Below, one piece after another: positions 25,576-33,636 of a stretch of 50,353 bases of DNA (the first letter of the stretch is position 1; each line of letters starts with the position of its first letter). Source of the DNA: CAYQQU01 sp964419545 (lineage in GTDB: Bacteria; Bacteroidota; Bacteroidia; Chitinophagales; Saprospiraceae); NCBI GenBank assembly GCA_964419545.1, contig CAYQQU010000042.1, positions 1-50,353 of the forward strand, written 5' to 3'. The notes under the pieces were generated by a model. That model was given only the letters and a program-made list of their open reading frames with translations. It ran no database searches and was not told the origin of the DNA. The translations under genes were made by a program, and so were the position numbers.

Positions 25576-26973
25576 TTGAATAAAACGTTCGTTTTCCAGC
25601 TCATCTGCGCATTCAGCGCCCCGGAAGTGCGTCGGGCCCGGCAATTTCTGTCTTCGCCCTACCACAATCAGCGGGAAGATGTGCGGTGGGTTTTTGATTT
25701 TCTGGCGGAATGCCGGCACGATTTGGGGATAGAACCTACCCGCGAGCAGGTTTTCGCGAAGGTCTATCCCGGTGCGGCCTTTGATGATCAGAAACTGCGG
25801 CTTTTGCTCAGTTATCTGCTGCGGCTGCTCGAGTCTTTTTTGGAACTGGAGGAACTGGGCAAGGACGAAGTAGCGGGAAGCAGCCTTTTGCTGGCGGCTT
25901 ACCGCCGCCGGCGCCTCGACCGCCATTTTCACAAGGCCATGCGGCGCACGCGCCGTCTTTTGGACAATGGCGGGCAGCGCCATCCGGAGTATCACTTTCA
26001 GGCCTACCTGCTCGAACAGGAACAATACCAATTGCTGTCTACGACGGGTCGCACGCGCGACCTCAACCTGCAATCGCTGGGCGACGAACTCAACCGGGCG
26101 TTCCTCAGCATGAAGCTCCGCCACGTCTGCCTGGCCCTCTCTCACCAGTCGGTCTACAAAACGGAATACGACCTGCCCCTCATCCGGGAAGTCATGGAAG
26201 AGGCCGGCCAGGAAAGGTATGCCGGTGCGCCGGCGGTGCGGGTCTATTTTCTGGGCGCCCGCAGCCTGCTCCATCCGGAGCACGATGGATATTTCCGGGA
26301 ATTCAGGAAAGAGCTGCTCGCCGCTTTCGAGCATTTCCCCCGGTCGGATGTGCGGGACCTTTTGCTCCTGGCGCTCAACTTCTGTATTCGCCGGATCAAT
26401 GAAGGGCAGGAAGGGTATCTGCGGGAAGCCCTGGAACTCTACCGGCGGGGCATCGAAGCGACATTATTACTGGAGGGGGGAAAACTTTCCCGGTTCACTT
26501 TCAACAATATCGTAGGCATTGGTCTGCGACTGGAAGAATTGGACTGGGTGGAAAATTTCATGCAGCAATACCGCGACGCCCTGCCTGCCGCGTACCGCGA
26601 GGTCACCTTCCGCCTCAACGCCGCGCGCCTGGCCTACGCCCGCCGCGATTTCGACCGGGCCTTGCGCGACCTGCAGCGGGCCGACTACAGCGACCTGATC
26701 AACAACATGGTCGCCAAAACCCTGCAATTGAAAATTTACTACGAAAACGAAGAGTTCGACCTGCTCGAAGCCCACCTGCGCACCATGCGCGCCTACCTGC
26801 GCCGCCAGCGCCGCATGAGCTACCACCAGCGCAATTACCTCAACATCGTGCGCTTTACCCAGAAACTGATCACCACCAACCCCTTCGACCGCGAAGCACG
26901 CGCGAAGCTGAAAGAAGAGATCAAACATACCGAACCCCTTACCGAAAAGGAATGGCTGCTGGCGCAGTTGTAG
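25576..26973 (+). CDS. Uncharacterised helical-repeat protein
   Basis: The 465-aa protein opens at a TTG codon (25576). It is almost entirely helical and rich in Arg, Leu and Glu, with repeated tyrosine/arginine-rich amphipathic helices (for example LRLLLSYLLRLLESFLELEEL, ALRDLQRADYSDLINNMVAKTL and HLRTMRAYLRRQRRMSY). That pattern resembles TPR-like solenoids. There is no signal peptide and no catalytic motif I recognise. Similar proteins of unknown function are, as far as I recall, common in the Saprospiraceae. The sequence between 25383 and 25575 is AT-rich with degraded -7-like boxes only. Confidence 0.75.
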   Translation: MNKTFVFQLICAFSAPEVRRARQFLSSPYHNQREDVRWVFDFLAECRHDLGIEPTREQVFAKVYPGAAFDDQKLRLLLSYLLRLLESFLELEELGKDEVAGSSLLLAAYRRRRLDRHFHKAMRRTRRLLDNGGQRHPEYHFQAYLLEQEQYQLLSTTGRTRDLNLQSLGDELNRAFLSMKLRHVCLALSHQSVYKTEYDLPLIREVMEEAGQERYAGAPAVRVYFLGARSLLHPEHDGYFREFRKELLAAFEHFPRSDVRDLLLLALNFCIRRINEGQEGYLREALELYRRGIEATLLLEGGKLSRFTFNNIVGIGLRLEELDWVENFMQQYRDALPAAYREVTFRLNAARLAYARRDFDRALRDLQRADYSDLINNMVAKTLQLKIYYENEEFDLLEAHLRTMRAYLRRQRRMSYHQRNYLNIVRFTQKLITTNPFDREARAKLKEEIKHTEPLTEKEWLLAQL

Positions 26974-26994
26974 ATGGAAACCGCTTACCCCGGG

Positions 26995-27987
26995 TTACCT
27001 TTTCACATGCTCCAGAATGCGAATGTAATTCGCCCTTTCGTAAGCCGTTGTATCCTTGACGTTCTGCTGGCTCAGTACGCCGCGGAAGGCCTCCACGGAA
27101 AGAAAATCCATGGTTTTCATCCAATCTTCCAGGTCGCGCAGCATTTGTCCGATGTAGGGAATGCCATATTTGTAGAGGGCCGATGCCGTCATCACCACGT
27201 CGGCGCCGGCCAACAGGTATTTGATGACCTCTTTGGCTCCCTGGACGCCCGTAGTGGCGGCCAGCGATACGTCCAGGCGGCCGTAAAGCGCCGCGATCCA
27301 GAGCAGGGGCAAGCGGATCTCGGCCGACTCGCTGTACTGCAAGTTGGAAACCACCTGGAGCTCATTGATATCGAAATCGGGTTGATAGAAGCGGTTGAAC
27401 AGCACCAACCCATTCGCGCCGGCCTCTTTCATGCGTTTGGCCATACTGCCCATCGCGCTGAAATAAGGATTGAGCTTGATGGCCACCGGGATGTCGACGG
27501 TGCTATTGACCATCTGCAGGATCTCGAGGTAACGCGCTTCCACCTCCCGGCCGTCGAAATCGAGGTCGGCCGGGATGTAGAACACGTTGATCTCGATGGC
27601 GTCGGCGCCGGCCTGAGCCATCTGGCGGGCGTAATCGATCCAGCCTTCCGCCGTCACGCCGTTGAGGCTGGCGATGATGGGCAGGTCCGTACGTTCTTTG
27701 GCCTCCTTGATCAGTTCGAGATACTGGGTGGTGCCCACGTGGTAGTCGTCGAGGTCCGGAAAATAATCGAGGCCTTCGGGATGGATATTGGTCGTTCCCT
27801 GTTGGATGGCTTCGTAGAATTCGTTCTCGCGCTTGATCTGTTCTTCGAAAAGGGAAAACAGGACGACGGCCCCCGCGCCGGCGTCTTCCATCTGCAGGAT
27901 GTTATCGATCTCTTCTGACAAGGGGCAGGCCGACACGACGATGGGCGTGCGCAGGTCCAGACCCATGTATTTTGACTTTAGGAGCAT
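26995..27987 (-). CDS. Dihydroorotate dehydrogenase-like flavoprotein
   Basis: The 330-aa TIM-barrel protein resembles FMN-dependent dihydroorotate/dihydrothymine dehydrogenases. Seen motifs are TPIVVSACPLSE near the N-terminus, LPIIASLNGVTAEGW, AIEINVFYIP, VAIKLNPYFS, GLVLFNRF and GADVVMTASALY (FMN phosphate region). Proteins of this subgroup are often found next to pyruvate:ferredoxin oxidoreductase genes. Here it follows nifJ on the same strand after a 34-bp gap, as the last gene of a three-gene operon. True pyrimidine synthesis is uncertain. A role in electron transfer or in reducing an undefined substrate using ferredoxin is a reasonable inference. Confidence 0.85.
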   Translation of the reverse strand: MLLKSKYMGLDLRTPIVVSACPLSEEIDNILQMEDAGAGAVVLFSLFEEQIKRENEFYEAIQQGTTNIHPEGLDYFPDLDDYHVGTTQYLELIKEAKERTDLPIIASLNGVTAEGWIDYARQMAQAGADAIEINVFYIPADLDFDGREVEARYLEILQMVNSTVDIPVAIKLNPYFSAMGSMAKRMKEAGANGLVLFNRFYQPDFDINELQVVSNLQYSESAEIRLPLLWIAALYGRLDVSLAATTGVQGAKEVIKYLLAGADVVMTASALYKYGIPYIGQMLRDLEDWMKTMDFLSVEAFRGVLSQQNVKDTTAYERANYIRILEHVKR

Positions 27988-28021
27988 GTTTGAACGAGTT
28001 TGAGTGTGAATTTAACCTAAT

Positions 28022-31000
28022 TTAAACTACCGGCTGGAAAGACGCGGCGCCGTAGCCGGCCATTTCTTCGTAGCTCTTCCAGCGCAGGTCAACGATTTCC
28101 TGGGCCAGGTTGAGCAGGTGTTCGGCCTCTTCCGGGTTGGTGCGCGTCAGTATCCGGTAGCGCAATTCGTTGTAAGCATAGTCCTTCAGCGCGATGGTCG
28201 GCCGCGGTGAATCCAGCACAAACGGCTGTTTACCGGCTTTGCGCAGCATGGGGTTATAACGGATCAGGGGCCAGTAGCCGCTGGCCACCGCCAGGTTCTG
28301 CTGGTCGAGCCCTTTTTCCATATTGATGCCGTGGGCGATGCAGTGGCTGTAGGCCAGGATGAGCGAGGGGCCGTCGTAGGCTTCCGCTTCGCGCATCGCA
28401 AGCAGCGTTTGCTGCGGGTTGGCGCCCATTGCGATCTGAGCGACGTAGACGTTGCCGTAAGAGATGGCCTGCATGGCCAGGTCTTTTTTTCCGACCCGCT
28501 TGCCGGCTGCGGCAAATTTGGCGGTTGCGGCGGTGGGCGTCGCTTTCGACATCTGGCCGCCGGTATTGGAATACACTTCCGTATCGAGCACCAGCACGTT
28601 GACGTTACGGCCGCTGGCGAGCACGTGATCGACGCCGGAAGAACCGATATCGTAGGCCCAGCCGTCGCCGCCGACGATCCAGACGCTGCGTTCCACCAGG
28701 TGGTCGGCCACCGAGAGCAGGCGTTCGGCGCGGGCGTCTCCTTCGTGTTTGAGCAGCTCCACTTTCAGAGCGGCTACGCGTTCGCGCTGAGCTTTGAGGT
28801 CGGTTTCCGTGACCTGCGGTGCTTCGAGGATGGCGTCGGCCAGTGCTTCTCCGACCTTCCCGGCCAGCGCCCTGAGAAGGTCTTGTGCTACGCGGGCGTG
28901 CTTATCGACAGTAATGCGCATGCCCATCCCGAATTCGGCATTGTCTTCGAAGAGCGAATTGGACCAGGCCGGGCCCCGGCCTTCTTCGTTGGTCGTCCAG
29001 GGCGTCGTCGGCAGGTTGCCGCCGTAGATGGACGAACAGCCCGTGGCGTTGGCGATGATCAGGCGATCGCCGAAGAGCTGAGACAGCAGCCGCAGATAGG
29101 GCGTTTCGCCGCAACCCGCGCAGGCGCCGGAAAACTCGAAGAGCGGCTCCAGAAACTGGGCGCCCTGCACCCGGGAGAAATCGACCCGGGTCCGGTCGTT
29201 ATGCGGAAGGGTCTCGAAGAATTTAATATTCTCGCGCGCCTGATCGAGTATCGGCGCCTTGTCCGTCATATTGATCGCCTTCTTGTCATTGTCCTTGAGG
29301 TCGTAGGCAGGGCAGGCTTCGACGCAGAGGTTGCAGCCGGTGCAGTCTTCGACGTACACCTGCAGCGAATACTGTATTTCCGGGAACCCGCGCGAGTTGA
29401 TCGGCGCCGACTGGAAGCCTTCCGGCGCATCTTTGAGGTGATCTTCGTGGTAAAACTTGGCCCGGATCACGCTATGGGGGCATACAAAGCTGCAGTTGCC
29501 GCACTGAATGCAAATGTCGGGCTCCCAGAGCGGCACGAGGTCGGCGACGTTGCGCTTTTCCCATTGGGTGGTGCCGGTGGGGAAAGTGCCGTCGACAGGC
29601 ATCATGCTCACCGGGAGTGCGTCCCCTTCGCCCTGCATCATGCGGGCGGTGATCTTTTGCACAAACTCGGGCGCTGCGGCGGGAACCGCCGGCGGAAATT
29701 CCCGGTCGCTGTCGATCGTCGCGGGGATCTCCACGCGGTGCAGATAACTGAGCGCCGCGTCGACCGCTGCGAAGTTCTTGTCGATGACGGCCTGCCCTTT
29801 TTTGAAATACGTTTTTTCGATCGCCTTCTTGATCTGTCCGATCGCTTCTTCCTGCGGCAGCACGCCGGAGAGGGCGAAGAAGCAAGTTTGCATAATGGTG
29901 TTGATGCGGGTACCCATACCCACCTCACGGGCTACCTTCGAAGCGTCAATGAGGTACAGCTCCAGTCCTTTTTCGATGATCTGCGACTGTACCGGCCGCG
30001 GCAGGTGGCGCCACACTTCGTCGGCGGGATAAGGGCTGTTGAGGAGGAAAGTGGCGCCCGGCTTGGCGTAGGACAGCATATCGACCTTATCGACGAAGTT
30101 GAATTTATGGCAGGCGATGAAGTCCGCCTGGCGTATCAGATAGGGCTTGGTGATCGGATCGGCGCCGAAACGAAGGTGCGAAACCGTTCGCGCCCCCGAC
30201 TTTTTGGAGTCGTAAACGAAATACCCCTGGGCGTGCAGATCCGTATTTTCACCGATGATCTTGATGCTGTTCTTATTGGCGCCCACGGTGCCGTCGGCCC
30301 CCAGGCCGAAGAAAAGCGCCTGGGTCAGTCCCGCTTCATTGACCGTATATTCGGCCTCGTAGTCGAGGTGCGAATGGGTCAGGTCGTCGACGATACCGAT
30401 GGTGAAGTGGTTCTTCGGTCTGTCGGCTTTGAGTTCGTCAAAAATACCTTTGACCATCCCCGGGGTAAACTCTTTGGACGAAAGGCCGTACCGCCCGCCG
30501 ATCACGCGGGGCATCGCCGACCGTTCGCCGTTATTCATCGCTTCGAGCAGGGCCGTAAGGATGTCCTGGTAAAGCGGCTCGCCGATGGCGCCCGGCTCTT
30601 TGGTCCGGTCGAGTACGGCAATGGCTCTGGTGGTTGCGGGCAGGGCGTCGAGGAAATAGGACAGCGCGAACGGCCGGTACAAGCGCACCTGCACCACTCC
30701 TACTTTTTCGCCTGCTGCGGCCAGTGCGTTGGCCGTTTCGATCGCCGTTTGGGCGCCCGACCCCATGATGATGACGATGCGTTCGGCGTCGGGTGCGCCG
30801 AAGTAGTCGAAAGGCCGGTATTTTCGCCCCGTCAATTCGCCGAACTGAGCCATCACCTCGGCGACGATGCCGGGAGTTTTCTGGTAATACGGGTTCACCG
30901 TCTCCCGCCCCTGGAAATAGACGTCCGGATTCTGGGCGGTGCCCCGGATGATGGGCCGGTCGGGGTTGAGGCCCCGCTGCTGGTGTTCGATGACGTAGCG

Positions 31001-31600
31001 ATCGTCGATCATCGCCCGGATCTGGTCGTCGGAAAGCATGTGTATCTTATTCACCTCATGGGAAGTGCGGAAGCCGTCAAAAAAGTGAATAAAGGGGATG
31101 CGGCTGGCCAGGGTAGCGGCCTGGGCGATCAGCGCGTTGTCGTGGGCTTCCTGCACCGAGGCGGAGGCCAGCATAGCGAAGCCGGTGCTGCGGGCCGCCA
31201 TGACGTCGCTATGGTCGCCGAAGATCGACAAGGCCTGGGCGGCCAGCGAACGCGCCGCCACGTTGAAGACGGCGCAGGTCAGCTCACCCGCGATCTTGTA
31301 CATATTGGGGATCATCAGCATCAGGCCCTGCGAAGCGGTGAAAGTGGTGGTCAGAGAACCCGTTTGCAGGGCGCCGTGCACCGCGCCCGCGGCGCCGCCT
31401 TCACTCTGCATTTCCACCACCTCCGGCACGTCGCCCCAGATGTTGGGAATACCTTTAGCGGCCCACTCGTCGGCGAACTCCGCCATGGGCGAGGAGGGCG
31501 TAATGGGATAAATAGCACAGACTTCATTGATGCGATATGCGACGTATGCGGTGGCTTCGTTGCCATCGATGGTTTTAACCCGTTTGTTTTCTTCGGACAT
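28022..31600 (-). CDS. nifJ: Pyruvate:ferredoxin (flavodoxin) oxidoreductase
   Basis: The 1192-aa single-chain enzyme oxidatively decarboxylates pyruvate to acetyl-CoA, reducing ferredoxin or flavodoxin. It contains the pyruvate-binding domain (YPITPSSPMAE), a gamma domain, a ferredoxin-like module with two [4Fe-4S] motifs (C697-IQ-C-GN-C-SFV-C and C753-TG-C-NL-C-VEA-C), and a TPP-binding C-terminal domain with CAGCGETPYL, GCSSIYGGNLPTTPW and GGDGWAYDIGSSG. I take the ATG at 31600 (MSEENKRVKTIDG) rather than the upstream 31624. It lies 44 bp after the GltD-like gene and before the DHODH-like gene, all on one strand, downstream of paired FNR-type boxes. The enzyme is oxygen-sensitive in most organisms. 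Confidence 0.96.
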   Translation of the reverse strand: MSEENKRVKTIDGNEATAYVAYRINEVCAIYPITPSSPMAEFADEWAAKGIPNIWGDVPEVVEMQSEGGAAGAVHGALQTGSLTTTFTASQGLMLMIPNMYKIAGELTCAVFNVAARSLAAQALSIFGDHSDVMAARSTGFAMLASASVQEAHDNALIAQAATLASRIPFIHFFDGFRTSHEVNKIHMLSDDQIRAMIDDRYVIEHQQRGLNPDRPIIRGTAQNPDVYFQGRETVNPYYQKTPGIVAEVMAQFGELTGRKYRPFDYFGAPDAERIVIIMGSGAQTAIETANALAAAGEKVGVVQVRLYRPFALSYFLDALPATTRAIAVLDRTKEPGAIGEPLYQDILTALLEAMNNGERSAMPRVIGGRYGLSSKEFTPGMVKGIFDELKADRPKNHFTIGIVDDLTHSHLDYEAEYTVNEAGLTQALFFGLGADGTVGANKNSIKIIGENTDLHAQGYFVYDSKKSGARTVSHLRFGADPITKPYLIRQADFIACHKFNFVDKVDMLSYAKPGATFLLNSPYPADEVWRHLPRPVQSQIIEKGLELYLIDASKVAREVGMGTRINTIMQTCFFALSGVLPQEEAIGQIKKAIEKTYFKKGQAVIDKNFAAVDAALSYLHRVEIPATIDSDREFPPAVPAAAPEFVQKITARMMQGEGDALPVSMMPVDGTFPTGTTQWEKRNVADLVPLWEPDICIQCGNCSFVCPHSVIRAKFYHEDHLKDAPEGFQSAPINSRGFPEIQYSLQVYVEDCTGCNLCVEACPAYDLKDNDKKAINMTDKAPILDQARENIKFFETLPHNDRTRVDFSRVQGAQFLEPLFEFSGACAGCGETPYLRLLSQLFGDRLIIANATGCSSIYGGNLPTTPWTTNEEGRGPAWSNSLFEDNAEFGMGMRITVDKHARVAQDLLRALAGKVGEALADAILEAPQVTETDLKAQRERVAALKVELLKHEGDARAERLLSVADHLVERSVWIVGGDGWAYDIGSSGVDHVLASGRNVNVLVLDTEVYSNTGGQMSKATPTAATAKFAAAGKRVGKKDLAMQAISYGNVYVAQIAMGANPQQTLLAMREAEAYDGPSLILAYSHCIAHGINMEKGLDQQNLAVASGYWPLIRYNPMLRKAGKQPFVLDSPRPTIALKDYAYNELRYRILTRTNPEEAEHLLNLAQEIVDLRWKSYEEMAGYGAASFQPVV

Positions 31601-31644
31601 GTTTATCTTTTTTCTCGATTGCAATTTGATGGAAAACCCTGTTG

Positions 31645-33300
31645 TCAGGCATTCGGCTGTTCAGAGGCGTCCGGTTCGGGCGCCATTTCGATCGCGTGGC
31701 AAGGGCATTGCTCGTAGCACACGGCGCAGCCGGTGCAGAGGTTGTAATTAAACCGATACCGTTTGCCCGGCCCCAGTTTGATCACAGCGTCTTCGGGACA
31801 GGCGCCGTAGCAGCCGTCGCATTCGAAGCAATTGCCGCAAGACAGGCAGCGCTGGGCTTCGTAGCGCGCTTGTTTGTCGTCCAGCCCGGCGATGATCTCG
31901 TCAAAACTGCGAGAGGCGGCTTCGGGCTGCAGGTGCGGTTGTTCACTTGCCGGTGCGTTGGTATTGTACCACACGTGCAGGCGTTCATAGCCGACGACAG
32001 GCGCTTTGGCCTCCGGCAAATAGGCTTCGCCCCGGAGGTAGCCGTCGATGTACCGGGCGGCCTTTTTGCCGTGGCCGACCGCCACGGTGACCGTGCGTTC
32101 ACTGGGCACCATATCGCCGCCGGCGAAGATGCCCGGGTGGCCGGTCATCATATCGGGGCCTACCTTCACGGTGCCGCCCCAGTCGAATTCGATACCGGGC
32201 ACTTTCTTCAGGAAGTCGGTATCGGTATCCTGGCCGAGAGCGAGGATCAGCGAGTCGGCCTCCAGGGTTTCGAATTCGCCAGTAGGTTTGGGCCGGCCGT
32301 CGACGATGCGCATTTTCTCGACGGTGAAGGTAGTCTTGTCGATCTCCTTAATGGTGCGCAGCCAGTTGATCTTGACGCCTTCCGCCAGCGCTTCGTCGGC
32401 CTCAAACTCGTGGGCCGGCATGTGTTCCCGGTCGCGGCGATAGATGATCAGGGCTTCGTCGATGCCCAGGCGCCTGGCGGTCCGGGCCGCGTCCATGGCG
32501 GTATTGCCGCCGCCATAAATGGCGACGCGGCGGCCCAGCTGAGGCTTTTTGCCGGATTCCACATCTTTGAGGAAGCTGACCGCATCCAGGATCTGGCCCG
32601 CGTCGCGGGCAGGGATATCGATCTTCTTACTGACGTGGGCGCCCACCGCAATGAAAACGGCGTCGAATTTGCCGAGCTCTTTTTCGGCCAGAACATCCGC
32701 TACTTTGTAGTTGAACACCATTTTCACGCCCATCTCCTCGATGCGTTTGATCTCGGCGTCCAGTACGTTGCGCGGCAGGCGGTAAGCCGGGATCCCGAAG
32801 TGCATCATGCCGCCGGCGACGGGGCCGGCATCGCGCATTTCCACTTCATGGCCGAGCCGGCGCAGATGGTAAGCCGCGGAAAGGCCACTGGGGCCGGCGC
32901 CCACGATGAGGACGCGTTTGCCGGTATCCTTCGCGTCAACCGCCGGCTGCCAGCCTTCCTCCAGCGCGAGGTCGCCGAGGAAGCGCTCTACGGCGTGGAT
33001 ACTGACCGTGGTATCGATATGGTTGCGGTTGCAGCTGTCTTCGCAGGGGTGGTAACACACCCGGCCATGTACAGCCGGCAGGGGATTGTCTTGTACAATG
33101 ACTTGCCAGGCGGCCTCGTATTCACCAGCCTGTACGTGCGCCAGCCAGGCCTGGATGTTTTCTCCGGCAGGACAGGCGTTATTGCAAGGAGGTAAAAAAT
33201 CGACGTAGATGGGTCGTTGGGTGCGGAAAGGGCCCGTCCCTTTGGCGTGATCACTCAAGTCGGTAGGGCGGGTAAGGTCGGTTTTAATTTTATTCATCAT
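31645..33300 (-). CDS. GltD-like NAD(P)-dependent Fe-S flavoprotein
   Basis: The 551-aa protein resembles the small subunit of glutamate synthase and related transhydrogenase-like flavoproteins. An N-terminal Fe-S region (CNNACPAGENIQAW and CYHPCEDSC) precedes an FAD domain (VLIVGAGPSGLSAAYHL, GGMMHFGIPAYRLPR) and an NAD(P) domain (VAIYGGGNTAMDAARTA). A C-terminal ferredoxin-like pair of 4Fe-4S motifs (CLSCGNCFECDGCYGACP and CTGCAVCYEQCP) follows. It heads an operon with nifJ and a DHODH-like gene, so a plausible role is passing electrons between ferredoxin and NAD(P)H, not ammonia assimilation. That role is inference. No GltB partner is nearby. Alternative starts 33297 and 33330 exist. Confidence 0.88.
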   Translation of the reverse strand: MMNKIKTDLTRPTDLSDHAKGTGPFRTQRPIYVDFLPPCNNACPAGENIQAWLAHVQAGEYEAAWQVIVQDNPLPAVHGRVCYHPCEDSCNRNHIDTTVSIHAVERFLGDLALEEGWQPAVDAKDTGKRVLIVGAGPSGLSAAYHLRRLGHEVEMRDAGPVAGGMMHFGIPAYRLPRNVLDAEIKRIEEMGVKMVFNYKVADVLAEKELGKFDAVFIAVGAHVSKKIDIPARDAGQILDAVSFLKDVESGKKPQLGRRVAIYGGGNTAMDAARTARRLGIDEALIIYRRDREHMPAHEFEADEALAEGVKINWLRTIKEIDKTTFTVEKMRIVDGRPKPTGEFETLEADSLILALGQDTDTDFLKKVPGIEFDWGGTVKVGPDMMTGHPGIFAGGDMVPSERTVTVAVGHGKKAARYIDGYLRGEAYLPEAKAPVVGYERLHVWYNTNAPASEQPHLQPEAASRSFDEIIAGLDDKQARYEAQRCLSCGNCFECDGCYGACPEDAVIKLGPGKRYRFNYNLCTGCAVCYEQCPCHAIEMAPEPDASEQPNA

Positions 33301-33331
33301 CGCGATACTCCGATTTTCGAGAGGGTTCAAA

Positions 33332-33344
33332 GCCTAATTTAGGC
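33332..33344. promoter_or_regulatory. 13-bp dyad near the start of the GltD-like operon
   Basis: GCCTAA-T-TTAGGC is a perfect palindrome just ahead of the operon ATG. It overlaps a weak -7-like AGGCTTTG (33328-33335, minus strand), so a repressor or other regulator binding here could block transcription. The evidence is the symmetry alone. Confidence 0.35.
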
Positions 33345-33364
33345 AGCGGCCGGGGCGCGGAGGG

Positions 33365-33398
33365 TGATAATTATCAGCCGGATGCGTGACTTTTATCA
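33365..33398. promoter_or_regulatory. Paired FNR/CRP-type boxes (operon side)
   Basis: Two near-palindromes fit the FNR/CRP core TGAt-N4-ATCA: TGATAATTATCA at 33365-33376 and TGACTTTTATCA at 33387-33398. Their centres are exactly 22 bp apart, about two helical turns, so dimers would sit on the same DNA face. They lie some 65-100 bp before the GltD-like/nifJ operon ATG. The match is to the general Crp/Fnr family. The specific regulator is unknown. Confidence 0.55.
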
Positions 33399-33521
33399 GG
33401 AGGGAGAAAGTGAAGGACGGGGTGTTGAAGCTGGTAGTGATTATTTAATCCGGATTACTCATCGATCAACCTATTGCGAAACCAAATTGGCCGCCATCCA
33501 TAGTGTTATTCCAACACCAAG

Positions 33522-33557
33522 TTGACAAAAATCATTTTCTAAACTGATGTAAATCAT
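33522..33557. promoter_or_regulatory. Paired FNR/CRP-type boxes (ppdK side)
   Basis: TTGACAAAAATCAT (33522-33535) and CTGATGTAAATCAT (33544-33557) both contain TGAy-N4-ATCA. Their centres are again exactly 22 bp apart. The pair lies about 80-115 bp before the ppdK ATG. The rest of the 33301-33636 gap contains no gene. No strong TAnnTTTG box is visible on the plus strand. Confidence 0.55.
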
Positions 33558-33636
33558 TAAGTTTCCCTAGCATTCCGGCCAACTTGGTAACCGATCGCAG
33601 AAGAAGTTGCCTTTACCAATAACTAAAATTTTTATT

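Noticed and set aside
28331..31717. 1128-residue open frame on the plus strand opposite nifJ, with other long antisense frames such as 1399-2841(-), 5234-6562(+) and 19646-21154(+)
   Set aside because: They are mirror frames of real genes in GC-rich, low-stop sequence; their translations lack domain logic.
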